A stretch of DNA of 64,000 bases, taken from DASVTU01 sp036387415. Its GTDB lineage: Bacteria > Acidobacteriota > Blastocatellia > Pyrinomonadales > Pyrinomonadaceae. Positions within the stretch are counted from its first letter, which is position 1; every line of letters begins with the position of its first letter. The notes below the pieces were generated by a model that was not told the DNA's origin, did not search any database, and saw only the letters and a list, made by a program, of their open reading frames with translations. The DNA is taken from the NCBI GenBank assembly GCA_036387415.1, contig DASVTU010000023.1, positions 62,001-126,000 of the forward strand, given 5' to 3'. This document shows positions 1-8,734 of this stretch, piece by piece. Both the position numbers and the translations under genes were made by a program.

Positions 1-581
1 ACGACCGCGCCTTCGACCCTCTGCCGTCCCTGCGCCGCCGCTTTCAGACGTTCCTTCAACTCGTCGAGCCGCGTCTCAATCGACTTCTTCTCGGCATGCA
101 ATTCGACAAACTGCCGGACAAGCGTCTCCATCTCCTCCGCGCCGATTGCTTCCGGCAACCCTCCGGCGAAACACGACGCGCAGACGAGCATCGCGCCATC
201 GCCGTTGTTGACACCACCGTCGCTCGCCGCGACCGCAGCAGCAGTTGCCATCACTGTGTGCGCGTCGTTCGGCGGCAATGCTTCGTCGCGTGGAACGAGG
301 CCGCCGCATGCGGCGCAGGCGACATAGAAAAATTCGGCGCACGTGCGACAGAGCGTTGCGCCGTTTTTATCCGCGACCGCATCCGACGCGACGGCGCCGA
401 GACATTCGATGCAGTGCGCGCCGTCCGTCGCAGCATTTCCCGTTTCAAATCGGACAGATGTCGGCGTCGGCGCGTCTGATGCGGATGCGAGTCCGGCGGC
501 GTCAACGTCGTGTGTGAGTCGCTCGTCGTTGCGGCGAGGCGTGTGGGTGTTTTCGTGTTGCGACGGTCTGTTTAATTCCAC
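1..581 (-). CDS. Partial four-CxxC zinc-ribbon/coiled-coil protein, function unknown
   Basis: The reading frame opens at a GTG (579-581) with GGGGAG eight bases upstream and runs off the left edge, giving the first ~193 residues. After a polar N-terminus of about 55 residues come four CxxC pairs (CIEC, CRTC, CAAC and, after an Ala/Gly-rich linker, CASC). This looks like two zinc-ribbon or LIM-like knuckles. A charged heptad-like helix follows (ELHAEKKSIETRLDELKERL). There is no ATG, so an ATG-only gene caller would miss it. Third codon positions are GC-rich as in the neighbouring genes and there is no in-frame stop. I do not recognise the family; a nucleic-acid-binding or scaffold role is only a guess. 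Confidence 0.6.
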   Translation of the reverse strand, partial: MELNRPSQHENTHTPRRNDERLTHDVDAAGLASASDAPTPTSVRFETGNAATDGAHCIECLGAVASDAVADKNGATLCRTCAEFFYVACAACGGLVPRDEALPPNDAHTVMATAAAVAASDGGVNNGDGAMLVCASCFAGGLPEAIGAEEMETLVRQFVELHAEKKSIETRLDELKERLKAAAQGRQRVEGAV

Positions 582-650
582 GAATCGAACTCCCCGTTTT
601 GGGCGTGAAGACGGAAGCGAACGAAAATGTGCAGGGGCGGACGCGTCAAT

Positions 651-992
651 TTAGGACGCGTCGGATTTCTGTAGCGCGTCGATTTTCGCGGCGAGAATGA
701 AATCGCTCTCGCTGAGACCGTTGATAGCGTGCGTCCAGATTTTTATCTCGGTGTAGCCCCAACCGAAACTGATGTCGGGGTGATGTCCCTCCGCTTCGGC
801 AATCTCGCCGATGCGATTGACGAACGCGAGTGCCTCGCGGAAGTTGGTAAACTTGTAATCTCTTTGCAGATGATGCTCATGAGCCACACGCCATCCCGGT
901 ACCTGCTCGGCGAAGGGGCGAATCTCCTGACCCCTCAGACGCGGTACGCCGCCATGACACGGAACGCACTGGCGGCTCGCTAAATCTTCCAT
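651..992 (-). CDS. phhB: Pterin-4a-carbinolamine dehydratase
   Basis: The 113-residue protein is the usual length for 4a-hydroxytetrahydrobiopterin dehydratase. This family dehydrates the carbinolamine left by aromatic amino-acid hydroxylases and also has moonlighting roles. The catalytic signature is seen at residues 69-80 (EGHHPDI then GWGY), followed by THAINGLSESDFILA. The ATG at 992 follows a TTG codon that could extend the frame by one residue; the usual family N-terminus (MEDL) supports the ATG. No phenylalanine hydroxylase lies in the window. The gene stands alone between the partial zinc-ribbon gene and the Spy-like gene, both on the same strand. Confidence 0.92.
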   Translation of the reverse strand: MEDLASRQCVPCHGGVPRLRGQEIRPFAEQVPGWRVAHEHHLQRDYKFTNFREALAFVNRIGEIAEAEGHHPDISFGWGYTEIKIWTHAINGLSESDFILAAKIDALQKSDAS

Positions 993-1020
993 CAATCCTG
1001 TTCACCTCGCTCTCAAATTT

Positions 1021-1134
1021 GGACGACAGACGACCGACCGTTAACGATAAAATCCGATTGGTCTTTCACCGTCGATAGACGATAGAAAAACAGCATGCTT
1101 TTCATCGTCAGATGGTCGGTCGTGCATCGTCTGG
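1021..1134. repeat. Imperfect inverted repeat with GACGA-rich short units
   Basis: Between phhB and the Spy-like gene the left arm (around 1021-1050) carries GACGACAGACGACCGACCG. The right arm (around 1099-1134) carries the complementary CGGTCGGTCGTGCATCGTCTG order, with intervening CGATAGACGATAG. The layout matches the other heptamer-periodic inverted spacers in this window. It may act as a terminator or an mRNA end for phhB's neighbour. Confidence 0.45.
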
Positions 1135-1138
1135 GTTT

Positions 1139-1705
1139 TCAGTTTTTGCCGTGGCCGTGATGTTGTTGGCCGGGCGCGTGCGGCTTGTCGGGAGATTGAT
1201 AGCCGCGAAGTTCGTCGTATTTTTTAACCTGTTCGGCGGAGAGCAGCCGTTTCATTTCGAGATGCGCGCGTAGATGGGCGGCGCGCAAACTGCCTTGCAG
1301 GAGCGCGATTTCGCTGGTCAACGCGGCGAGTTTGCTCTCGTCAATCTTGTTTGCGGCAAAGAGCGCGTCCAACTCCTTCTCCTTGCCGACGACGAGACGA
1401 CCCAGACGCGTCGCCTCATCGTGCATCCTTTGATAGATGCGGTTCGTCTCGGCGGTCTGCCTTTCCGTTAGTCGCAACGGCGCGGCCAACTGCAACACAT
1501 GACGCGGGCCGGGATAACTATTGAGTTCGGCGGCCTTCGCCAGTCCCATTCCCTCGCCGTTGAGATAGGCCGCGATGTCTTCGTCGGACAGGGTTTTGAT
1601 GCGACGTGTTTGCTCGCCCGCGTAAGGCTTCGACGCGTTTTGTGCCAGCGCAAAGATTGGTAGAACGATGACCACTCCCAAGAGCAATAGCGTTGCGCGA
1701 TTCAT
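1139..1705 (-). CDS. Spy/CpxP-like periplasmic LTxxQ protein
   Basis: The 188-residue protein begins with a signal peptide (MNRATLLLLGVVIVLPIFALAQ; cleavage probably after ALA). The mature part is almost entirely helical, with an LTERQ motif near residue 79 and a second partial repeat (LLSAEQVKKYDEL) near 160, as in Spy/CpxP/heavy-metal-sensor proteins that bind unfolded proteins or metals in the periplasm. The C-terminus is His-rich (HHGHGKN), which suggests metal contact. AAGGAG precedes the ATG by about nine bases. No two-component pair lies beside it, so regulation cannot be read from context. Confidence 0.75.
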   Translation of the reverse strand: MNRATLLLLGVVIVLPIFALAQNASKPYAGEQTRRIKTLSDEDIAAYLNGEGMGLAKAAELNSYPGPRHVLQLAAPLRLTERQTAETNRIYQRMHDEATRLGRLVVGKEKELDALFAANKIDESKLAALTSEIALLQGSLRAAHLRAHLEMKRLLSAEQVKKYDELRGYQSPDKPHAPGQQHHGHGKN

Positions 1706-2286
1706 CCGTCTTCGTCTCCTTAGAAATGCATTGACCGACGCCCCTGCATTGTAACAGGCGATGAGAGAAAGGAAACCGCCCGCGCGTCATTTGGCCGCTT
1801 ATTATCGACGATAAAGAAATGCCGACCGTCTTTTCGAGAGAGAAAGAGACGGTCAGCATGCCGTTTGAGACGATGGTCGGCGGTCGGGGTTGCGCGGAGA
1901 CGATGAACGTCTGCACCCGTTCCGGCCTTAACTGGTTGTCGGTAACAATTCCTTGCGTCGTGCCCAAATCCAGTGGACGCTTGACCGGAACGCAAAGGCG
2001 AACGCCTGCGCGATGAAGGCTACTGCGTTCGGACGACGCTCCGACGCAACCGTCAACGAGAGCGCCACCATCATCCCAATCAGCAACAGGAGCGTCACCG
2101 CACCTGTTGTGCGCGCCCGCGTCTTTCCTGTCAACAACTTTTTGCGCGACTCGTTTCTGCCAATCCGCCGTTGGAAATTCCGCATTCCGCAATCAATCTT
2201 GTCTGTGCTGGCTTGCCCGAAGCCGCCGGAGCGGATAGTCTTAGCCGTTCCAGAGTTTCGCATTTCTATCTTCGATTTTAAGGAGC
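1706..2286. other. 580-bp intergenic stretch without a convincing gene
   Basis: This lies between the divergent Spy-like gene (minus) and the DUF1015 gene (plus), so it should hold promoters for both. A minus-strand open frame at 1928-2263 (111 codons) includes one hydrophobic stretch (LLLLIGMMVALSLTV). It has no clear Shine-Dalgarno site and its flanks look like noise, so I do not call it. A second overlapping minus frame around 1750-1950 reads protein-like (VQTFIVSAQPRPP), so a decayed or frameshifted small gene is possible. Confidence 0.4.
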
Positions 2287-3528
2287 ATGCTAACGCCCGT
2301 GGCTATCATCTATCCTTTCCGCGCTCTGCGTCCGCCCGCAGGACAGGTCGAGCAAGTTGCCAGTGTGCCCTACGATGTGGTGAACACGAACGAGGCGCGC
2401 GAGATGGCCTCCGGCAATCCGCTCAGCTTTCTCCACGTCTCGCGTCCCGAAATCGACATGCCGGAAGGCACTGACATCTACAGCGATGAAGTCTATCAAC
2501 GCGCGGCGGAGAATTTTCGCCAACTGATTGAGACGTGCCCTCTGTTGACGGAGGACGAGCCGAGCATCTATCTCTATCGTCTGGTGATGGGCAAGCACAC
2601 GCAGACAGGAGTGGCGGCCTGTTTTTCAGTTGATGAATACGACGACGACCGCATCCGCAAACATGAGCGGACGCGCCCCGACAAAGAAGACGACCGCACG
2701 CGCCACATCATGACCTTACGCGCGCAGACCGGCCCCGTCTTTCTCACCTACCGCGCCGACCGACGCATCGACGCGCTCGTCGCAGCCGAAACTTCGGGCG
2801 AACCGCTCTATGATTTCACCGCCGAAGATGGCGTCCGCCATACGGTGTGGCGTGCGCCCGCGCCCGAACAGCTTGTGCGTTGCTTCGCGGAAGTGCCTCT
2901 GCTCTACATCGCTGACGGACACCACCGCGCCGCCAGTGCCAGCCGCGCACGCGCCGCGCTTCGCAATTTGAACCCGAACCACACGGGCGATGAGGAATAC
3001 AATCGCTTTCTCGCCGTCTGTTTTCCCGACGAGCAGATGCAGATTCTCCCTTACAATCGCGTCGTCAAAGATTTGAACGGGCGCTCGCCGGAAGATTTTC
3101 TCGCCGTCCTGCGAGAGCGTTTCAACGTCGAAGAGGGAGCGCACCCGACGCCCGCCGGGCGAGGTCAGTTTCAGATGTATCTCGGCGGCGGTTGGTACAA
3201 ACTCACACTCGCAGGGTCGTCGCAAACAGCGAGCGACGACGCGGTTGCCGCGCTCGACGTAAGCATCCTGCAAGACAACATCCTCGACCCTCTGCTCGGC
3301 ATTAAAGATGTTCGCACAGACAAGCGCATCGGCTTCGTTGGCGGAGCGCGCGGCACGACGGAACTCGAAAGGCTGGTGGACGAAGGCGGCGCGGCGGTCG
3401 CTTTCTCGCTCCACCCGACTTCGATTGAAGACCTCATCCGTGTGTCGGACGAGGGCAGCGTCATGCCACCGAAATCAACCTGGTTCGAGCCGAAACTGAG
3501 AGACGCCATTTTGATTCACCAGATTTAG
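2287..3528 (+). CDS. DUF1015 family protein, linked to serine biosynthesis
   Basis: The 413-residue soluble protein carries the DUF1015 hallmarks: an N-terminal YPFRALRPP, then ASVPYDVVN, SFLHVSRPE, and near residue 210 the family's ADGHHRAASA motif. It leads a plus-strand run with serA and serC, a neighbourhood commonly seen for this family. Its biochemical role is not established. The DGHHR element resembles a motif in ParB/SerK-fold enzymes, but that is analogy only. AGGAG sits only one base before the ATG at 2287; GTG at 2299, giving MAIIYPFRALRP, is a plausible alternative start with more normal spacing. Confidence 0.88.
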   Translation: MLTPVAIIYPFRALRPPAGQVEQVASVPYDVVNTNEAREMASGNPLSFLHVSRPEIDMPEGTDIYSDEVYQRAAENFRQLIETCPLLTEDEPSIYLYRLVMGKHTQTGVAACFSVDEYDDDRIRKHERTRPDKEDDRTRHIMTLRAQTGPVFLTYRADRRIDALVAAETSGEPLYDFTAEDGVRHTVWRAPAPEQLVRCFAEVPLLYIADGHHRAASASRARAALRNLNPNHTGDEEYNRFLAVCFPDEQMQILPYNRVVKDLNGRSPEDFLAVLRERFNVEEGAHPTPAGRGQFQMYLGGGWYKLTLAGSSQTASDDAVAALDVSILQDNILDPLLGIKDVRTDKRIGFVGGARGTTELERLVDEGGAAVAFSLHPTSIEDLIRVSDEGSVMPPKSTWFEPKLRDAILIHQI

Positions 3529-3558
3529 ATTCGTCGCTGGTTGGCCGTTAATTTTGAA

Positions 3559-4125
3559 ATGTTGCCTGAGATAGAAACGGCGCGGCTACGGCTGCGAATG
3601 CACGAACCCGGCGACGTGGACGAGCGTTTTGCCATCCTCGGCAGCGCGGACTTGGCGCGATACATGCCTGCGTCTTGGACGCCGCCGACGAGGGAGAGGG
3701 TCGCCGCCAATATTCCACGTCACGTCCAGCGTTGGCGCGACGACGGCTTCGGCGAGTGGGCTGTGATTCATCTGTCGGACGGCAAGTTGATAGGCTACTG
3801 CGGCCTGCAACACATCGAGTTCGTCAAACCGGAGATTGAAATCTTTTACGGATTCGCGCGCGACTATTGGGGCAGGGGACTAGCGACCGAAGCGGCTCGC
3901 GCCGCGCTCCGCTACGGTTTCGAGCAGTTGAAACTCGCGGAGATTGTTGCCGCCACACATCCCGGCAACGTCGCATCGCAACGCGTGCTCCAAAAAATCG
4001 GACTCCGACGCGACCGCGACGGGCGTTTCTTCGAGCCGGACTCCGTTTGCTTCACGCTCCGGCGTGATGAATACGTCGTGCCCGTCGCGTCGCCTTACGC
4101 GTTGCGTTTCCGTGAAGCGAGTTAA
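3559..4125 (+). CDS. GNAT acetyltransferase, RimJ/RimL type
   Basis: The 188-residue protein starts with ETARLRLRM, typical of ribosomal-protein/antibiotic N-acetyltransferases. It has the acetyl-CoA loop region (YWGRGLATEAARA, about residues 104-116) and the ASQRVLQKIGL segment near residue 140. These enzymes move acetyl from acetyl-CoA to an N-terminal or primary amine; the substrate is not predictable here. I chose the ATG at 3559. A TTG at 3541 would add six residues and neither has a good ribosome site. It sits 30 bp after DUF1015 and 44 bp before serA, so cotranscription is likely. Confidence 0.85.
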   Translation: MLPEIETARLRLRMHEPGDVDERFAILGSADLARYMPASWTPPTRERVAANIPRHVQRWRDDGFGEWAVIHLSDGKLIGYCGLQHIEFVKPEIEIFYGFARDYWGRGLATEAARAALRYGFEQLKLAEIVAATHPGNVASQRVLQKIGLRRDRDGRFFEPDSVCFTLRRDEYVVPVASPYALRFREAS

Positions 4126-4169
4126 AGAGGCGCGTTTCAGAAAAGAATTTTGGAGAGGCGAGGAAACTC

Positions 4170-5381
4170 ATGCGTGTACTTATCGCTGATAAATTCGAGC
4201 AGTCGGGGCGCGACGGTCTCGAAGCACTGGGCTGCGAATATTTCTATCAACCCGACGCGAAGGACGAAGCGTTAATCGAAGCCATCAAGGAGACGAAGCC
4301 GGACGTGCTCATCGTGCGCTCGACCAAAGTGACGGAGAGCGCGTTGGACGCAGGTGCTTTGAAACTCGTCGTACGCGCGGGCGCGGGCTACAACACGATT
4401 GATGTGGCGGCGGCCTCGGCGCGCGGCGTCTACGTCTCGAATTGTCCCGGCAAAAACGCCATCGCGGTCGCGGAGTTGGCCTTCGCTCTCATCCTTGCGC
4501 TCGACCGACGCATCGCCGATAACGTCATCACGTTGCGCGAGGGACAGTGGAACAAGAAGGAGTTTTCCCGCGCGCGCGGACTCTACGGGCGCGCGCTCGG
4601 CCTCGTCGGAACGGGGCAAATCGGAACCGAGATGATTGCACGCGCACAAGGCTTCGGGATGCCGGTCGTGGCTTGGAGCCGGAGTCTGACGGAGGAACGC
4701 GCCGCCGCGCTCGGCGTCGAGTACAAGGGGAGTGCCGAAGACGTCGCGGGTGCGGCAGACATCGTGAGCATCCATCTCGCCTTGAAACCGGAGACGCGCG
4801 GCATCATCAACGACGCTTTCTTCGAACGGATGCGCGAGGGCGCATACTTCATTAATACTTCGCGCGGCGAGATTGTTGACCAGTCAGCCCTGTTGCGTGC
4901 GATGCGCGAGCGCGGAGTGCGCGCGGGGTTAGACGTTTTCGCGTCGGAACCTGCGAGCGCGACGGGCGAATTCACAGACGAGATTCGCCTCGAACCCAAT
5001 CTCTACGGCACACACCACATCGGCGCTTCGACCAATCAAGCGCAAGAAGCGATTGCCGCCGAAACCGTCCGCGTCATCAGGATGTTCAAGGAGACGGGCA
5101 AGGTGCCGAACGTCGTCAACCTTTCTGTCCGCACGCCCGCGACGCATCTGCTCATCGTCCGGCACCGCGACCGCCCCGGCGTGCTCGCCTCCGTGCTCGG
5201 CGCGATTCGCACGGCCAACATCAACGTGCAGGAGATGGAAAATATCATCTTCGAGGGTTCAGGCTCGGCGGCTGTGGCGCGCATCAACTTGGAATCCGCG
5301 CCGCCCGCCGAAATGTTCGCGCGCCTCCGCGCCGAAAACCCCGACATCATCGAACTCGATTTGCTGAAAATCAGCAGCTAG
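4170..5381 (+). CDS. serA: D-3-phosphoglycerate dehydrogenase
   Basis: The 403-residue protein is a D-2-hydroxyacid dehydrogenase of the SerA type, catalysing the first step of serine synthesis (3-phosphoglycerate to 3-phosphohydroxypyruvate with NAD). Visible are the VVRAGAGYNTID substrate-side motif, the NAD-binding GLVGTGQIG (about residues 146-154), the INTSRGEIVD strand, and a catalytic HHIGAST near residue 290. A C-terminal ACT domain (HLLIVRHRDRPGVLASVLG onward) suggests serine feedback control. GAGG lies upstream of the ATG. serC follows one gene downstream; no serB is seen. Confidence 0.95.
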   Translation: MRVLIADKFEQSGRDGLEALGCEYFYQPDAKDEALIEAIKETKPDVLIVRSTKVTESALDAGALKLVVRAGAGYNTIDVAAASARGVYVSNCPGKNAIAVAELAFALILALDRRIADNVITLREGQWNKKEFSRARGLYGRALGLVGTGQIGTEMIARAQGFGMPVVAWSRSLTEERAAALGVEYKGSAEDVAGAADIVSIHLALKPETRGIINDAFFERMREGAYFINTSRGEIVDQSALLRAMRERGVRAGLDVFASEPASATGEFTDEIRLEPNLYGTHHIGASTNQAQEAIAAETVRVIRMFKETGKVPNVVNLSVRTPATHLLIVRHRDRPGVLASVLGAIRTANINVQEMENIIFEGSGSAAVARINLESAPPAEMFARLRAENPDIIELDLLKISS

Positions 5382-5527
5382 TAAACAGTGGTCAGTAGAC
5401 AGTAGAAATGCATCGAGCGTTTGATGGTTAGGAGTTCAACGGAAAGGCGTTTAGCTTTCGTTTGTTTTAGAGACGTGCTGAAGAAACGTCCAACAAGTTC
5501 TTCTACTGGATACTGACTACTGTCTAC
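5381..5527. repeat. Heptamer-periodic inverted repeat, serA-SDR spacer
   Basis: The left arm at 5381-5407 and the right arm at 5501-5527 pair over 27 positions with about 23 matches. Both are built from units such as GTCAGTA and GACAGTA. The 93-bp centre is unrelated sequence. It begins at the last codon of serA and ends seven bases before the SDR start, so it occupies the spacer of a probable operon. Confidence 0.7.
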
Positions 5528-5534
5528 TTCTTTT

Positions 5535-6320
5535 ATGAAAACCACACTCATCACGGGAGCATCGGGCGGCATCGGCGAGGAGTTTGCGCGGAGTTTGGCG
5601 GCGCGTGGCGATAATCTTTTGCTGGTGGCACGCTCGCGGGACAAACTCGCGGCGCTGTGCGATGAACTCAAGAGCCGACATGAGATTGACGCACAATTTG
5701 TCGCGCTCGATTTGTCGAAGGAGGATGCGCCGCAGAGATTGTTTGATGAGACGACGGCGCGCGGTCTGGAAGTTGAGTTGCTGATTAACAACGCGGGTTT
5801 CGGTTCGCTCGGAGAGTTTACGGATTTTGCGCCGGAGCGCGATATGGAGATGATTGATTTGAATGTCAAGGCGCTCGTCGCGCTGACGCATCTCTTCATC
5901 AGGCCGATGCGAGAGCGAAGGCGCGGCGACATCATCAACGTCGCTTCGACCGCCGCGTTTCAAGCCGTGCCACTCATGGCGACCTACGCGGCGACCAAAG
6001 CCTTCGTCCTCTCCTTCTCCGAAGCCGTGAGACAGGAGAACCAGAGATTCGGCATCAACGTGCTCGCGCTCTGTCCCGGTTCGACGGATACGAACTTCTT
6101 CGCCGTCGCCGGAACCGACACGCCGCCCGCGAAGATTACGCAGACGCCCGCCGCCGTGGTCGAGACGGCGCTCCGTGCGCTCGAACGCCGACAGGGACAC
6201 GTCGTTTCCGGTTGGGGCAATTTTCTTCTGGTCGAAGTCGGACGCTTCGCGCCGCGCTCGCTCGCCGCGCGCATCGCGGGTCGCATCATGCAGCAACGAT
6301 ACATGCATCGTCAGTCGTAA
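5535..6320 (+). CDS. Short-chain dehydrogenase/reductase
   Basis: The 261-residue protein is a classical SDR. It has the cofactor motif TGASGGIG (residues 7-14), LDL near 58-60, the NNAG motif at 85-88, and the catalytic Ser138, Tyr151 and Lys155 in the YxxxK arrangement. R33/R35 after the second strand favour NADP(H). The C-terminal GSTDTNFF region is typical of SDRs acting on acyl or ketone substrates. The actual substrate is unknown. It lies between serA and serC, but involvement in serine metabolism is not indicated by sequence. Confidence 0.9.
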   Translation: MKTTLITGASGGIGEEFARSLAARGDNLLLVARSRDKLAALCDELKSRHEIDAQFVALDLSKEDAPQRLFDETTARGLEVELLINNAGFGSLGEFTDFAPERDMEMIDLNVKALVALTHLFIRPMRERRRGDIINVASTAAFQAVPLMATYAATKAFVLSFSEAVRQENQRFGINVLALCPGSTDTNFFAVAGTDTPPAKITQTPAAVVETALRALERRQGHVVSGWGNFLLVEVGRFAPRSLAARIAGRIMQQRYMHRQS

Positions 6321-6389
6321 ATCGTGAATGGTAAATGGTCAATGGTAAATAGAAAGAACTGTTTTTATCCATTTACGATTCACGACTGA
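6311..6389. repeat. Inverted repeat with heptamer units, SDR-serC spacer
   Basis: The left part (6311-6338, continuing to about 6351) repeats GTAAATG/GTCAATG-type heptamers. The right arm 6369-6389 is complementary (CCATTTACGATTCACGACTGA). The left arm starts inside the last codons of the SDR gene, and the right arm ends just before the GAGGAG ribosome site of serC. Confidence 0.65.
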
Positions 6390-6406
6390 TTGAGGAGACG
6401 AACATT

Positions 6407-7492
6407 ATGACGGAGAGAATCTTTAATTTCAGTGCGGGGCCTGCGGTGTTGCCCGTGCCGGTTTTGGAAGAGGCGCAACGCGACATGGTTGCCCTGCCCG
6501 GCGTCGGCATGTCCGTGATGGAGATTAGCCATCGCTCCAAAACCTTCGACGAGATTATTGGCAGCGCAGAGCAACTCCTGCGTGAGTTGATGGGCATCCC
6601 CGAAAACTATCACGTACTCTTTTTGCAGGGCGGCGCGAGTCTTCAGTTTTCGATGATTCCGATGAATCTCTTGCCGCAGGGCGGCACCGCCGACTACATC
6701 ATCACGGGCAGTTGGGGCAGGAAGGCGCTCAAGGAGGCCAAACGCGAAGGCACCGCCAACGTCGCCGCGACCACGGAAGACAGTCGTTATTCGCGCATCC
6801 CTGACCAGCAGGAACTCCGACTCGATGCGGGTGCGGCCTACGTTCATCTGACTTCTAACGAAACGATTGAAGGCGTCGAATGGAAGTACGACCCCGACAC
6901 GCAGGGCGTGCCGCTCATCTCCGATGCCTCGTCGGATATTCTGTCGCGTCCCGTTCCGGTCGAGAAGTACGGATTGATATACGCCGGAGCGCAGAAGAAC
7001 ATGGGGCCGTCGGGCGTCACCCTCGTCATCATCCGCGACGACCTCTTGCAGCGCATCCCTGATGGCCTCCATACGATGCTCGACTTCCGCACACACGTCG
7101 AAAACAAGTCGCTCTACAATACGCCGAACACGTGGGGCATCTACATCCTGAATCTCGTCTGCAAGTGGCTCAAGGAGAAGGGCGGCCTTGCGACGATGCA
7201 CGCGGAGAACGAAGACAAAGCACGTCTGATTTACGACGTGATTGACGCGACCGACTTCTATCGCGGCCACGCCGCGCCGGAAGCGCGCTCGCTGATGAAC
7301 GTCACGTTTCGCTTGCCTTCGGAGGATTTGGAAAAGCAGTTTGCAAAGGAAGCGACCGCCGCAGGTCTCGACGGACTCAAAGGACATCGCTCGGTCGGCG
7401 GCATTCGCGCGTCGATTTACAACGCCTTCCCGCGCGCGGGCGTCGAAGCATTGGTCGCCTTCATGCAGGAGTTTGAACGCAAAAACGGCTGA
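6407..7492 (+). CDS. serC: Phosphoserine aminotransferase
   Basis: The 361-residue class-V aminotransferase converts 3-phosphohydroxypyruvate and glutamate to phosphoserine with PLP. The N-terminus FNFSAGPAVLP is diagnostic for SerC. The sequence continues with MEISHRSKTF, FLQGGASLQFSMIP, and the PLP-lysine segment YAGAQKNMGPSG around residues 192-203. A GAGGAG site sits about eight bases before the ATG. With serA upstream this gives two of the three enzymes of the phosphorylated serine pathway; the phosphatase step must be encoded elsewhere or done by another protein. Confidence 0.96.
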   Translation: MTERIFNFSAGPAVLPVPVLEEAQRDMVALPGVGMSVMEISHRSKTFDEIIGSAEQLLRELMGIPENYHVLFLQGGASLQFSMIPMNLLPQGGTADYIITGSWGRKALKEAKREGTANVAATTEDSRYSRIPDQQELRLDAGAAYVHLTSNETIEGVEWKYDPDTQGVPLISDASSDILSRPVPVEKYGLIYAGAQKNMGPSGVTLVIIRDDLLQRIPDGLHTMLDFRTHVENKSLYNTPNTWGIYILNLVCKWLKEKGGLATMHAENEDKARLIYDVIDATDFYRGHAAPEARSLMNVTFRLPSEDLEKQFAKEATAAGLDGLKGHRSVGGIRASIYNAFPRAGVEALVAFMQEFERKNG

Positions 7493-7567
7493 AACGGCTG
7501 AGACGTTTTCACGCCTCCGCCCGACACCTACGCCAATTTTTACCGACGCTCCGCCACCAATCTTTTT

Positions 7568-8695
<1,128 letters not shown>

Positions 8696-8734
8696 ACGCC
8701 GCTCGCCAGAGAGAGTCGGGAGCACTACACCAAC

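Noticed and set aside
1928..2263. Small membrane-protein gene on the minus strand
   Set aside because: One hydrophobic stretch only, no ribosome site, and no clear coding bias against overlapping frames.
5381..5527. CRISPR-like array
   Set aside because: Repeat units are seven bases, degenerate and inverted; no regular spacers and no cas genes in the window.
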